Of a DNA stretch of 64,000 nt, positions 9,786 to 18,776 are shown one piece after another (the stretch's first letter is position 1; every line of letters starts with the position of its first letter). Under the pieces are notes generated by a model. That model did no database searches. It was not told where the DNA came from and saw only the letters and a list, made by a program, of their open reading frames with translations. Location of the stretch: NCBI RefSeq assembly GCF_001511835.1, contig NZ_LN997848.1, forward strand, positions 868,001 to 932,000. The letters are read 5' to 3'. This DNA is from Magnetospirillum sp. XM-1. GTDB taxonomy: Bacteria; Pseudomonadota; Alphaproteobacteria; Rhodospirillales; Magnetospirillaceae. Made by a program: the position numbers and the translations under genes.

Positions 9786-10714
9786 TGCGCAAGACATCCC
9801 TGGACATGGTTCATGAGTTGGCCCGCCGTGACGCGCGGGTGGTGTTCGTGGGCTCCGACCTTGGCGTCGGTACCCTCGGCGCCATGAAGAAGGAGATGCC
9901 CGAGCGTTTCTTCATGGAAGGCGTGGCCGAGCAGAACATCATCGGCATGGCCGCCGGCATGGCCATGGAGGGGTTCATCCCCTACGTCAACACCATCGCC
10001 ACCTTCCTCACCCGCCGCTGCTTCGAGCAGGTGGCGGTGGATCTGTGCCTCCACAAACTGCCCGCGCGGCTGATCGCCAGCGGTGGCGGTATGGTCTACG
10101 CCCCTCTGGGGCCGACGCACCTCGCGGTCGAGGACATGGCCATCATGCGGGCCTTGCCCAATATGACGGTGGTGGCGGTCAGCGATGCCGACGAGATGGT
10201 CCGGCTGATGGAACAGAGCCTCGACTGGCCGGACCCCATGTATATCCGTCTGGGCAAGGGCGGCGATCAGGTCATTTCGCGCTCTGACGACGACTTCCGC
10301 ATCGGCAAAGCCATTGTGCGGCGATCCGGCGGCGAGGTTCTGCTGGTGTCTACCGGCATCGCCACCACCCAGGCTCTGGCCGCGGCCGAATCCCTGGCGG
10401 CCCAGGGCATTCCGTGCCGGGTGCTGCACATGCATACCATCAAGCCGCTGGATACCGAGACCCTGCGGGCCCAGATGGAGGGCGTGCGGCTTGTCGTCAC
10501 GGTAGAGGAGCACTCCGTCGTCGGCGGTCTGGGAAGCGCCGTGCTGGAAGCGCTGGCTGACTTCGACATGGCCCGCCCGCCCCGTGTCCGCCGCCTGGGC
10601 ATCCCCGACGCCTTCGTCAAGGACTACGGTTCGCAAGAGCATCTGCTGGCCAGTTTTGGTCTGGACGCCGAGGGCATTGTGCGCACCGTGAAGACCGGGC
10701 TGGAGGGCTTGTAA
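9785..10714 (+). CDS. Transketolase-like enzyme, C-terminal subunit
   Basis: A 309-residue protein with the pyrimidine-binding and C-terminal transketolase domains. EGVAEQNIIGMAAGMAMEG carries the glutamate that activates thiamine. FLTRRCFEQV and a Rossmann-like C-terminal part with EEHSVVGGLGSAV follow, as in transketolase and DXPS-type enzymes. It starts at ATG 9785, overlapping the TGA of the N-terminal subunit, so a 1:1 complex is expected. Its own stop overlaps the ATG of the APS-kinase-like gene by 1 base. This places the transketolase, the kinase and the amidotransferase in one transcript. Confidence 0.88.
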   Translation: MRKTSLDMVHELARRDARVVFVGSDLGVGTLGAMKKEMPERFFMEGVAEQNIIGMAAGMAMEGFIPYVNTIATFLTRRCFEQVAVDLCLHKLPARLIASGGGMVYAPLGPTHLAVEDMAIMRALPNMTVVAVSDADEMVRLMEQSLDWPDPMYIRLGKGGDQVISRSDDDFRIGKAIVRRSGGEVLLVSTGIATTQALAAAESLAAQGIPCRVLHMHTIKPLDTETLRAQMEGVRLVVTVEEHSVVGGLGSAVLEALADFDMARPPRVRRLGIPDAFVKDYGSQEHLLASFGLDAEGIVRTVKTGLEGL

Positions 10715-11268
10715 TGGCGCAAAATCCTGGAAATATCTGGATCGCCGGCCTGTCTTCGGCGGGAAAATCGACCCTGGCCCGCCTTTTGGTCAATCGCCTG
10801 GAGGAGCGCGGTTATCCGTGCATGCTGCTGGACGGCGACGAGGTGCGGTCGGTTTTTCCCGAACGGCTCGGATACGACCCGGAGAGCCGTCGCCGCCAGA
10901 CCGGGCGGGTAATGGCTCTGGCCAAGCTGATCGCCCGTCAGGGCATCTTGCCCATCGTGGCGATCATCCATCCCTTCGAGGAGGACCGGCGCCGCTGCCG
11001 CGAAGAGCTCGAGAACTACGTCGAGGTCTATCTGCGCTGTCCGATCGAAGAATGCCGTCGCCGCGATACCAAGAGCGTTTATGCCGAAGGTGCCGACGCC
11101 CATAACGTCGTCGGCGTCGACATTCCCTATGAAACCCCCACCAATCCGACCGTGGTCTTCGACAGCGGGACGCATTCGCCTGGGGAAATGTTGGAAGAGC
11201 TGTGGGAAGTCGTGCAGGAACGCATCCTTCCCCGCTATCCTTTGCGTATCGTCAAAACAGGGGTCTAG
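10714..11268 (+). CDS. cysC: Adenylylsulfate kinase-like protein (CysC family)
   Basis: A 184-residue P-loop kinase. The Walker A is GLSSAGKST (residues 12-20); LDGDEVR at 39-45 corresponds to the LDGDxVR of APS kinase, and the CPIEECRRRD stretch matches the lid region. The length is close to a stand-alone CysC. APS kinase phosphorylates adenosine 5'-phosphosulfate to PAPS, the donor for sulfotransferases. ATP sulfurylase, which makes APS, lies two genes downstream (12979), and a sulfotransferase-like gene sits at 31010, so a glycan sulfation route is plausible. The lid and the GLSGAGKST motif are not perfectly canonical, so a related sugar or carbohydrate kinase remains possible. Confidence 0.65.
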   Translation: MAQNPGNIWIAGLSSAGKSTLARLLVNRLEERGYPCMLLDGDEVRSVFPERLGYDPESRRRQTGRVMALAKLIARQGILPIVAIIHPFEEDRRRCREELENYVEVYLRCPIEECRRRDTKSVYAEGADAHNVVGVDIPYETPTNPTVVFDSGTHSPGEMLEELWEVVQERILPRYPLRIVKTGV

Positions 11269-11270
11269 TC

Positions 11271-12974
11271 ATGTGCGGAATCTTTGGTGGAGTTGGGGTG
11301 ACCGTCGACGAGGCCAAGGCCTGTCTCGGCAACATCCGGCGCGGCAATGACGGCATCAAGGTCAGCCAGTATGGCGATGTGGTGCTGGGGAGCCGTCGCC
11401 ATCTGGTCAAGGAATCCCACAAGGCCGGCGTGGTGGCCGGTGAATCGGATCAACCCTATGAATCGGCCGATGGCCGCGTCCGTCTGGTCTTCAACGGCGA
11501 AATCTTCAACTTCGCCGAGCTGAAGAAGACCATGTCGGCTGAAGGTGTCGGCTTCGACACCGACGGTGATACCGAGGTATGGCTGCGCCGCTACGAGGCC
11601 ATGGGACCGGCTTTCGTCGACGATAACCTGACCTATGATTCCATGTTCGCGGTGGCCGTTCACGACGAGAACCGCAACCAGTTGCTGATCTCCCGCGACT
11701 GGCCGGGCCGGGTGCCGCTGTTCTATTTCCATGACCGCGAGCGCCGCATCTTCGTGTTTTCCAGCGAGCTCAAGGGGATGAAGCCGCTGGGCTGGATGAA
11801 CCTGGACCTGCCGGTGGAACTGGTGCCTGGTCATCGCGCCATCCTTGACCTCGACACCTTCGAGCTGAAGATCGAGCAATATTACAAGCCGACGCCGCGC
11901 AAGAGCACCGCCGAGCTGTTGAATGTCGGCCTGGAGCTGCACCGCCGGCTGAAGCGTTCGGCCGCCAACCGCACCATGGGCGATGTGCCGATCTGCACCA
12001 TGCTGTCGGGCGGCATCGACAGCCTGATGACGTCCTATTACGTCTTTTCCAGCATCGACTTCGAGCGTGTCAGCTACAAGCCGGTCTCCTACGTCTTCGC
12101 CATCGACAACTACGTGTCCGAGGACGTCCGCCGCGCCCGCATCGCCGCCGAGGGCTTCAAGGCCATCGGCCTCACGCTGAAGGAGGTGCGGGCTCCGGGC
12201 GCCCAGGTGGTCGAGGATCTGCCCGACATCATCGAAACCTTCGAGATGCGCAAGATCAAGGCGCTGTCGGTCTATCCGCTGCCCATCTACTACTACCTGG
12301 CGCCCGTCATGCACCAGGACGGCTTCAAGGTGACCATTGGCGGGCACGGTGTTGACGAGCTTCTGGGCGCCTACGACGCCTGGAAGGAGCTGAAGGCCAC
12401 CCATGACGTGCAGGTGCGGGTGCAAAGCCGCCTGATGTTCATGAATGCCATCTACGAAAATATGATGCGTCGCGCCTCGATCATTTTCATGAATCGCGGT
12501 CCCATCGAAGCGCGCTTCCCCTTCCTGGAAACCCAGGTGGCGGAGTACACCCTGGGCATCGATCCCAAATGGCTGGGGCTGACCCCCAAGAATGCCGAAC
12601 TGATGCTGGAACTGGTCAACGAGCGCGTGCCGGCCCATGGCGGCTGGACGGATCAGCTCCGTGACACCTGCGCCTACATCACCCGCTATCTCGATAACGG
12701 CGGCCATCCCGAGGACGTTTCGCCGGAAACCGCCTACGAGATGGAGAAGCTGTTCTGGAAGTTCCCGCTAATCGTCGCCGGCATGCACGCCGCGGCCGAG
12801 TCGTGGCTGCCGGTGCACACATTGTTCAATCCCAAGCTGCGCGGTCAGCATGGTGCCGGCCTGACGTCGCTGGAATCCATGATTACCGAGCGGTATCGTG
12901 ATCTCGGTAGCAATGATGCCGAAATCTTCAAGTCCATGGTTGACCGCGCCTTTAACCTGAATCCGGCAGCATAA
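11271..12974 (+). CDS. Asparagine synthase-like glutamine amidotransferase
   Basis: A 567-residue protein of the AsnB architecture. The N-terminal Ntn-hydrolase domain begins MCGIFGG with C2 as the glutaminase nucleophile, and the second half holds a PP-loop ATPase with SGGIDS at 246-251. The chosen ATG at 11271 exposes the catalytic cysteine at position 2, which a longer start would bury. In glycan loci such enzymes often amidate a uronic acid or other carboxylated sugar, or an amino-acid substituent, rather than aspartate. It sits 2 bases after the APS-kinase-like gene and 4 bases before ATP sulfurylase. The family call is firm; the acceptor is unknown. Confidence 0.88.
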   Translation: MCGIFGGVGVTVDEAKACLGNIRRGNDGIKVSQYGDVVLGSRRHLVKESHKAGVVAGESDQPYESADGRVRLVFNGEIFNFAELKKTMSAEGVGFDTDGDTEVWLRRYEAMGPAFVDDNLTYDSMFAVAVHDENRNQLLISRDWPGRVPLFYFHDRERRIFVFSSELKGMKPLGWMNLDLPVELVPGHRAILDLDTFELKIEQYYKPTPRKSTAELLNVGLELHRRLKRSAANRTMGDVPICTMLSGGIDSLMTSYYVFSSIDFERVSYKPVSYVFAIDNYVSEDVRRARIAAEGFKAIGLTLKEVRAPGAQVVEDLPDIIETFEMRKIKALSVYPLPIYYYLAPVMHQDGFKVTIGGHGVDELLGAYDAWKELKATHDVQVRVQSRLMFMNAIYENMMRRASIIFMNRGPIEARFPFLETQVAEYTLGIDPKWLGLTPKNAELMLELVNERVPAHGGWTDQLRDTCAYITRYLDNGGHPEDVSPETAYEMEKLFWKFPLIVAGMHAAAESWLPVHTLFNPKLRGQHGAGLTSLESMITERYRDLGSNDAEIFKSMVDRAFNLNPAA

Positions 12975-12978
12975 TCCC

Positions 12979-14169
12979 ATGCGGGCCCTGTCATCTCCCT
13001 ATGGTGGGACGTTGGTTGACCGCCTGGTGCCCCCCGACGAGTTTTCCGCTCGCCTGGGACGGGTTGTGGCGCACGTGGCGCTCAGCCACGACGCGCTCAT
13101 TAACCTGTGCAACATTGCTGTGGGGTGTTACAGCCCGCTAACCGGATTCATGACCGAGGCCGAGTTGAACGGCGTGCTGGGACAGTCCCGTCTGCCCGGC
13201 GGGCCAGCCTGGACCATTCCGATTCTTCTCCATGTGGGAGCGGATTCCGTCAAGGATGTGGCCCCGGGGGGCCACATTGCCCTGGTGACCGCCGAAAACA
13301 AGCCCTTGGCGGTCATGGAGGTAAGCTCTGTCTTTACCCCAGATGCCAACGCCTATTGCCGATCGACCTTCGCCACCACCGACGCCGAGCATCCGGGTGT
13401 CGCTGGCTTCCGACTCAAGCCGAAGGTCTGTCTTGGCGGTCCGGTCTTCGTGGACGGTGCGGCTCTGCCACGCTTCCTGCACCAGCGCTTTCCGGCGGAA
13501 ACTCGGGACATGCTGGCTGCGGCGGGCGTGCGTACCGCCACCGCCTTCTCCACACGCAACATCTCCCATATCGGCCACGAATATCTGCACACTATCGCCC
13601 TGGAAACGACCGACATCCTGGGTATCAATGTTATCACCGGGGCGCAGGTGAAGGGTAGTTTCGTGCCCGAGATCGTTTTCGATGCCTACGAGCACATGAT
13701 CGCCACGTATTTTCCTGAGAACCGGGCCTTTCTGGCCAATATGCGGCTGCCGCCCATCTATGCCGGCCCGCGCGAGGCGTTCTTACAGGCGACAGTGGCG
13801 CAAAATCAGGGGTTTACCCACTTCATTGTCGGACGAGACCATGCCGGTATCGGCAGTTACTACCCGCGATATGGTTCACAGCAGATCTTCGAGGAAATTA
13901 CCGACCTCGACATTCGCATCATGGCGATCTCCGAACCGCGCTGGTGCAAGGTCTGCGGCAAGATCACCACGGAACGGAGTTGCCGCCACTCTGGCCGCGA
14001 CATCCGCCTGCTCAACGGTCGCGACGTTCGCCGTTTCCTGTTGGAAAAGCGCTTCGGTGAACTGGACGGCATCATCCGTACCGAGTTGCGTGACCATCTG
14101 GTCAAGCTAGTCGAAGCCCACAGGGCGGGAGCGACGCTGGCCGAACCGCGCCAGGTTTTTTATGAGTGA
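12979..14169 (+). CDS. sat: ATP sulfurylase (sulfate adenylyltransferase), single-chain type
   Basis: Forms APS and pyrophosphate from ATP and sulfate. The 396-residue chain has TRNISHIGHE (192-201) at the nucleotide-binding loop, where the family usually reads QxRNPxHxxH, so the asparagine and two histidines are kept but the proline is not. GRDHAG at 285-290 matches the second conserved loop. A CxxC-x8-C-x-H cluster (C323, C326, C335, H337) resembles the zinc site of some bacterial enzymes. It is the Sat type, not the CysD/CysN pair of assimilation. The position between an APS-kinase-like gene and a transporter, inside a glycan locus, points to PAPS supply for sulfation rather than cysteine synthesis; that is inference. 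Confidence 0.88.
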   Translation: MRALSSPYGGTLVDRLVPPDEFSARLGRVVAHVALSHDALINLCNIAVGCYSPLTGFMTEAELNGVLGQSRLPGGPAWTIPILLHVGADSVKDVAPGGHIALVTAENKPLAVMEVSSVFTPDANAYCRSTFATTDAEHPGVAGFRLKPKVCLGGPVFVDGAALPRFLHQRFPAETRDMLAAAGVRTATAFSTRNISHIGHEYLHTIALETTDILGINVITGAQVKGSFVPEIVFDAYEHMIATYFPENRAFLANMRLPPIYAGPREAFLQATVAQNQGFTHFIVGRDHAGIGSYYPRYGSQQIFEEITDLDIRIMAISEPRWCKVCGKITTERSCRHSGRDIRLLNGRDVRRFLLEKRFGELDGIIRTELRDHLVKLVEAHRAGATLAEPRQVFYE

Positions 14170-14179
14170 GAGAAAAAAC

Positions 14180-15043
14180 ATGAAGACGACGCTGTCTACC
14201 CTTTCCTTGTGCCTTGCTCTCTTGGCGCCCGGCGCAGCGGGCGCGGCGGATGAGATCCGCCTTGGCGGATCGACCACGTTGCTGCCGTCGGTCTCCACCT
14301 GCGCCTCGGACTTCATGGAGAAGTACAAGACCTGGGATAAGGCCGATCCGAGCTTGGCCAAAAAGGACATCGTCATTTTCGTCAGTGGCGGTGGATCGGG
14401 ATTCGGCGTCCAGGCCGTCGTCAACGGCACGGTTGATGTCGGCTTGGTGTCGCGTGAATTGAAGGCTGAGGAAAAGAAGGCGCTGGGCGAGTTTCAAGCT
14501 TTGCGCGTGGGGACCGATGCCGTCGCGTTCGCCGCGAACAAGGACAATCCGCTGCTCAAGGCCGGACGGAACCAGTTGAGCCGCGCCGATGTCGCAGCCA
14601 TTCTATCCGGTGAGAAAGCCACCTACGCGGAAATCGCCGCGGGCTTGCCGGCCACCGAGGTGGTGTTGCTGGTGCGTGATGCCGGCGCTGGTTCCGCCGA
14701 AATCATCCAGCGGGCGGTCATGGGCGACAAGGCCATCTCCGCGAAGGCGCTGCAGATGCCCTCTCAGGGCAATCTGGCCAAGAAGCTCGAGCGCAGCCCG
14801 GCGGCCATGGGCTATATTTCGGTCGGGCTGGCTCAGGGCGATGCCGAGATCGGCCTGTTCGCCTACGAGGGGGTTCCCCCCACCGTAGAGGCCATCAACA
14901 ACGGCAGTTATACCCTGGCTCGCCCGATGCTGCTGGTGAGCCGCGCGGCCCCCACGGCCAATGTCCGCCGATTCCTCGATTACCTGATGACCGATTGCCA
15001 GAAAGTGGTGACGGCCAATGGGTTTATCGGCGCGGCGCGGTAA
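14180..15043 (+). CDS. pstS: PstS-like periplasmic oxyanion-binding protein
   Basis: A 287-residue solute-binding protein. From ATG 14180 the N-terminus (MKTTLSTLSLCLALLAPGAA) is a clear Sec signal peptide, with cleavage expected near GAAGAAD; GAGAG precedes this start. An ATG at 14162 overlaps sat and would add six charged residues ahead of the signal. LGGSTTLLPSV and SGGGSGFGVQAV match the anion-binding serine/glycine loops of PstS-type proteins, and GAGSAEIIQRAVMG the later hinge. The ligand is probably phosphate, but a phosphonate or another tetrahedral oxyanion cannot be excluded given the neighbours. It is the first gene of a pstSCAB set. No phoU follows. Confidence 0.8.
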   Translation: MKTTLSTLSLCLALLAPGAAGAADEIRLGGSTTLLPSVSTCASDFMEKYKTWDKADPSLAKKDIVIFVSGGGSGFGVQAVVNGTVDVGLVSRELKAEEKKALGEFQALRVGTDAVAFAANKDNPLLKAGRNQLSRADVAAILSGEKATYAEIAAGLPATEVVLLVRDAGAGSAEIIQRAVMGDKAISAKALQMPSQGNLAKKLERSPAAMGYISVGLAQGDAEIGLFAYEGVPPTVEAINNGSYTLARPMLLVSRAAPTANVRRFLDYLMTDCQKVVTANGFIGAAR

Positions 15044-15049
15044 ACCAAG

Positions 15050-15928
15050 GTGGGCCGGTATCGTGATGCGATCGCCGGGGCGTCAGCTATGGCGGCGCTG
15101 GTGTTGTGTGGCGGCACCATTTTGTTCGCGGCCAGCTACGTCTTGTTGGAATCCGCTCCGGTGATCGCGACGACCGGCTTAGGGCGGCTTCTGTTCCTTG
15201 ACCGCTGGCAGCCTAGCGGTATCACGCCCAGTTTTGGTCTGATCCACGCCTGGGTATCGACCGTGGCGGTGACTGCCCTGGCCATGGCCCTGGCAGTTCC
15301 CGTCGGCCTGATCATCGGCTTGTTCCTGTCCGAGGTGGCGCAGCCGCCGGTCAGAGCGGTGGTACGGCCCTGTCTCGACCTGCTGGCCGGCATTCCGTCG
15401 GTGGTTTACGGCTTTTTCGGCTATGTCGCCCTGTTGCCATGGTTGGAGCAGTCTTTCGGCATGGCGACGGGCGAGTCCATGCTGGCTGCCGGGCTGGTGT
15501 TGGCGGTGATGATTCTTCCCTATGTGGGCGGGACCTCGGCCGAGGCATTCCAGAACGTCCCCTTCGATCTGCGCGAGGCGGCGCTGGCCCATGGAACCAC
15601 CCGGTTTCATGTGATTCGTCGCGTGGTGATTCCCGCGGCCGCCACCGGACTATTTACGGCCGTGGCCCTGGGGTTGGCCCGAGCCCTGGGCGAGACCCTG
15701 GCGGTGCTGATGCTCTCGGGCAACGCGACCACCATCCCCTTGTCGCCATTCGATCGGGGGCAACCCCTGACCGCGCTGATCGCTACTGAATTGGGAGAGG
15801 CCGGAGCGGGGGGCGCAAAATATCAGGCGCTGTTTGCGGCCGGGGCCCTGCTGATGGTTATGTCCGTGGCGGTCAATTCTGGAATCTGGGCGTTGAAACA
15901 CCGGATGACCCGTCATGCCGCGTCATAG
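15050..15928 (+). CDS. pstC: PstC-like ABC permease
   Basis: A 292-residue integral membrane protein with about six hydrophobic segments. It carries the binding-protein-dependent permease signature around EAALAHGTTRFHVIRRVVIPAA, and LAGIPSVVYGFFGYVALLPWL is typical of PstC. It starts at GTG 15050, seven bases after pstS with AAGG just ahead, and overlaps pstA by 14 bases. The family role is half of the transmembrane channel for periplasmic phosphate captured by PstS. Arginines such as those in RALGETLAV, which are conserved in PstC, are present. Substrate assignment rests on the PstS partner. Confidence 0.85.
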   Translation: MGRYRDAIAGASAMAALVLCGGTILFAASYVLLESAPVIATTGLGRLLFLDRWQPSGITPSFGLIHAWVSTVAVTALAMALAVPVGLIIGLFLSEVAQPPVRAVVRPCLDLLAGIPSVVYGFFGYVALLPWLEQSFGMATGESMLAAGLVLAVMILPYVGGTSAEAFQNVPFDLREAALAHGTTRFHVIRRVVIPAAATGLFTAVALGLARALGETLAVLMLSGNATTIPLSPFDRGQPLTALIATELGEAGAGGAKYQALFAAGALLMVMSVAVNSGIWALKHRMTRHAAS

Positions 15929-16747
15929 GGTGGCCGACCAGCTGTTTACCGTTTCAGCCTGGGTCATCGGTCTGACCGGTGCGGCCTTGCCGGCGGCGAT
16001 CATCGCCATGTTGGTGGTCAAGGGCTGGGGCGTCATCAGCATTGCTTTTCTGACCACCGGTCCGGCGGGTTTGCCCCTGGGCAGCAGCGGCGGCATCCTT
16101 CCCGCCATGGTGGGGTCGCTGGCACTTCTGGCGGTCGGCTCCCTGGTGGCGGTGCCGTTGGGTATCGCGGGTGCCGTCTATCTTGTGGAATTCGGCCGCA
16201 ATCCCAGGCTGTTGGCCGTGGTGCGGTTCCTAGCGGAATGCTTTGCTGGCATACCGGCCATTCTTTGGGGGCTGTTCGGCTATTCGTTTCTGGTGGTTCT
16301 GCTGGCGCTCAAGGTGTCGCTGCTGGCCGGAGGCCTAACCCTGGGGCTGATGATGTTCCCTATCGTCCTGATTGGTGCTGACGAGGCGCTGCGCGCCGTA
16401 CACTGGCAGTACCGGGAAGCCGCCTTGGCATTGGGCGTGACCCGTTCCTACGTCACTCGCCGGGTAACGCTGGCCAAGGCATGGCCGGGCATTGTCTCCG
16501 CGTCGGTTTTGGCTGCGGGCCATGCCTTCGGTTCGGCGGCGCCGGTTCTCTATACGGCAAGCACAGTCTTCACCCGTGGAACCCCCACACTGGATGCTCC
16601 GGTGATGACCTTGGCCACTCATCTTTATTACCTCAGCGGCGAAGGCGTGTCCTTTGATCACGCCTTCGGTACCGCCCTGGTGCTGGTCGTCGTGTTGTTG
16701 GCGGTCAATATCGGCGCCATGCTGCTCAAGCGTCTGTTGAGGGCGGC

Positions 16748-16751
<4 letters not shown>
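15915..16751 (+). CDS. pstA: PstA-like ABC permease
   Basis: A 278-residue permease partner of PstC with about six membrane segments. LAECFAGIPAILWGLFGYSFL and the cytoplasmic loop EAALALGVTRSYVTRRVTLAKAWPGI are PstA-like, and SAAPVLYTAS follows in the usual place. The ATG at 15915 lies within the end of pstC. The stop overlaps the pstB ATG by four bases. Together with pstC it would form the heterodimeric channel. The whole transporter lies in the same direction as, and directly ahead of, the phosphonate-type enzymes. Confidence 0.85.
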
Positions 16752-17584
<833 letters not shown>

Positions 17585-17591
17585 TCGCTCC

Positions 17592-18776
17592 ATGATGTTC
17601 CCTGCCACCGACAGGACCCGGATACGGTTCGGCCTGGGTGCCCTCGACCAGCTGGGTCTGGCGGTCGACGAAGTGGCGGAGACCGCCGGTGCCGGTCGCA
17701 TTCTGGTGCTGTCCGGCCGCCGGGGAAGCCACAAGCCGTGGCTGGCAAAGGTGGATGCCGCCATGGCGGGGCGCCGTTGCCTGAACGTGGAAAACACCGT
17801 GGCTAATCCGACCCCGGAGTCCATCGCACCGATTCTGGAGGTTGCGCGGGACTGGCGCGCCGAAATGATCGTCGCCGTCGGTGGTGGCAGCACCCTCGAT
17901 ACGGCCAAGGTGGTTGCGGCGCTTGTCAATGCCGGCTGCTCGGTGGAGCAGGCCCTGGTCCAGGGGCGCACCTGTCCTGCCTTGCCGGTGGTCGCGGTCC
18001 CCACCACCGGCGGCACCGGGTCGGAAGTCACGCCCTATGCCACGGTGTGGGAGCCTGCCACAAGGTTGAAGCATTCGTTCGCCGATACCGACCTTTATCC
18101 GGCGGCTGCGGTGGTTGACCCCGACACCCTGCTTTCGGCCCCGGCCTCAGCACTGGCGGTGGGGGGGTTGGACGCCCTGTGCCACGCCATGGAGGGCGCT
18201 TGGTCGGTCAATTCCACGGATGAATCCAGCGACCAGGGTGTCGCCGCCGCCGGTCTTCTGGCCACCAATCTGCTACCTCTGGTTGCCGAGCCGGCCAATC
18301 CGGTCTTCCGCGAGGCGGTGATGAGAGCGGCCACACTGGCCGGGTTGTGCATCGCTACGGGGCAGACGACGGTCTCCCACGCCGTGTCCTATCCCCTGAC
18401 CTTGCTGTACGACCTGCTGCACGGCCACGCCTGCGCCCTTACCCTGGGCGCGCTGACCCGTTTCAACGCTCGGACGTCTGAATCCGACTGCAACGATCCC
18501 CGCGGTTCCGCCAGGGTTCGGGCGATCATCGCCCGGCTGGTGTCGGCGCTGGGCGCCGAGACGGCAGAGGATGCCGACAGGGTCATAACCGGCATGATCA
18601 GGGGCCTTGGCCTGCCGACCTATGACCAATGCTCTGTCGATCCTGTCATTCTTTCCACCGAGGCGGTGCGATACGCTCGCTTCCGCAACAATCCTCGGGC
18701 CATGTCACCGGCCCAGGTGAGTGATTTGCTGTCCCGATTGGTCGTCCCCGACCAAAGAAAGGAGAATGCTAAATGA
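17592..18776 (+). CDS. Iron-containing alcohol dehydrogenase, likely phosphonoacetaldehyde reductase (PhpC-like)
   Basis: A 394-residue group III alcohol dehydrogenase. VGGGSTLDTAK is the nucleotide-binding loop. The metal ligands are intact: D194 and H198 in DALCH, H263 in SHAVSYP and H277 in LLHGHACA, the spacing seen in FucO. Fe-ADHs of this type reduce phosphonoacetaldehyde to 2-hydroxyethylphosphonate in phosphinothricin and related pathways. That role is inferred from the next gene, an HEPD homologue, which uses exactly this product. Starts at ATG 17592 or 17595 are both possible; longer open sequence upstream is inside pstB. An AAAGGAG box at the end of this gene serves the HEPD start, and the two genes overlap by four bases. 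Confidence 0.85.
   Translation: MMFPATDRTRIRFGLGALDQLGLAVDEVAETAGAGRILVLSGRRGSHKPWLAKVDAAMAGRRCLNVENTVANPTPESIAPILEVARDWRAEMIVAVGGGSTLDTAKVVAALVNAGCSVEQALVQGRTCPALPVVAVPTTGGTGSEVTPYATVWEPATRLKHSFADTDLYPAAAVVDPDTLLSAPASALAVGGLDALCHAMEGAWSVNSTDESSDQGVAAAGLLATNLLPLVAEPANPVFREAVMRAATLAGLCIATGQTTVSHAVSYPLTLLYDLLHGHACALTLGALTRFNARTSESDCNDPRGSARVRAIIARLVSALGAETAEDADRVITGMIRGLGLPTYDQCSVDPVILSTEAVRYARFRNNPRAMSPAQVSDLLSRLVVPDQRKENAK

Noticed and set aside
8958..10714. DXP synthase as the identity of the two-subunit thiamine enzyme
   Set aside because: The motifs GHLGSSMSLIEI and STGALGHGL and the split form match transketolase; DXPS is a single longer chain with a different domain order.
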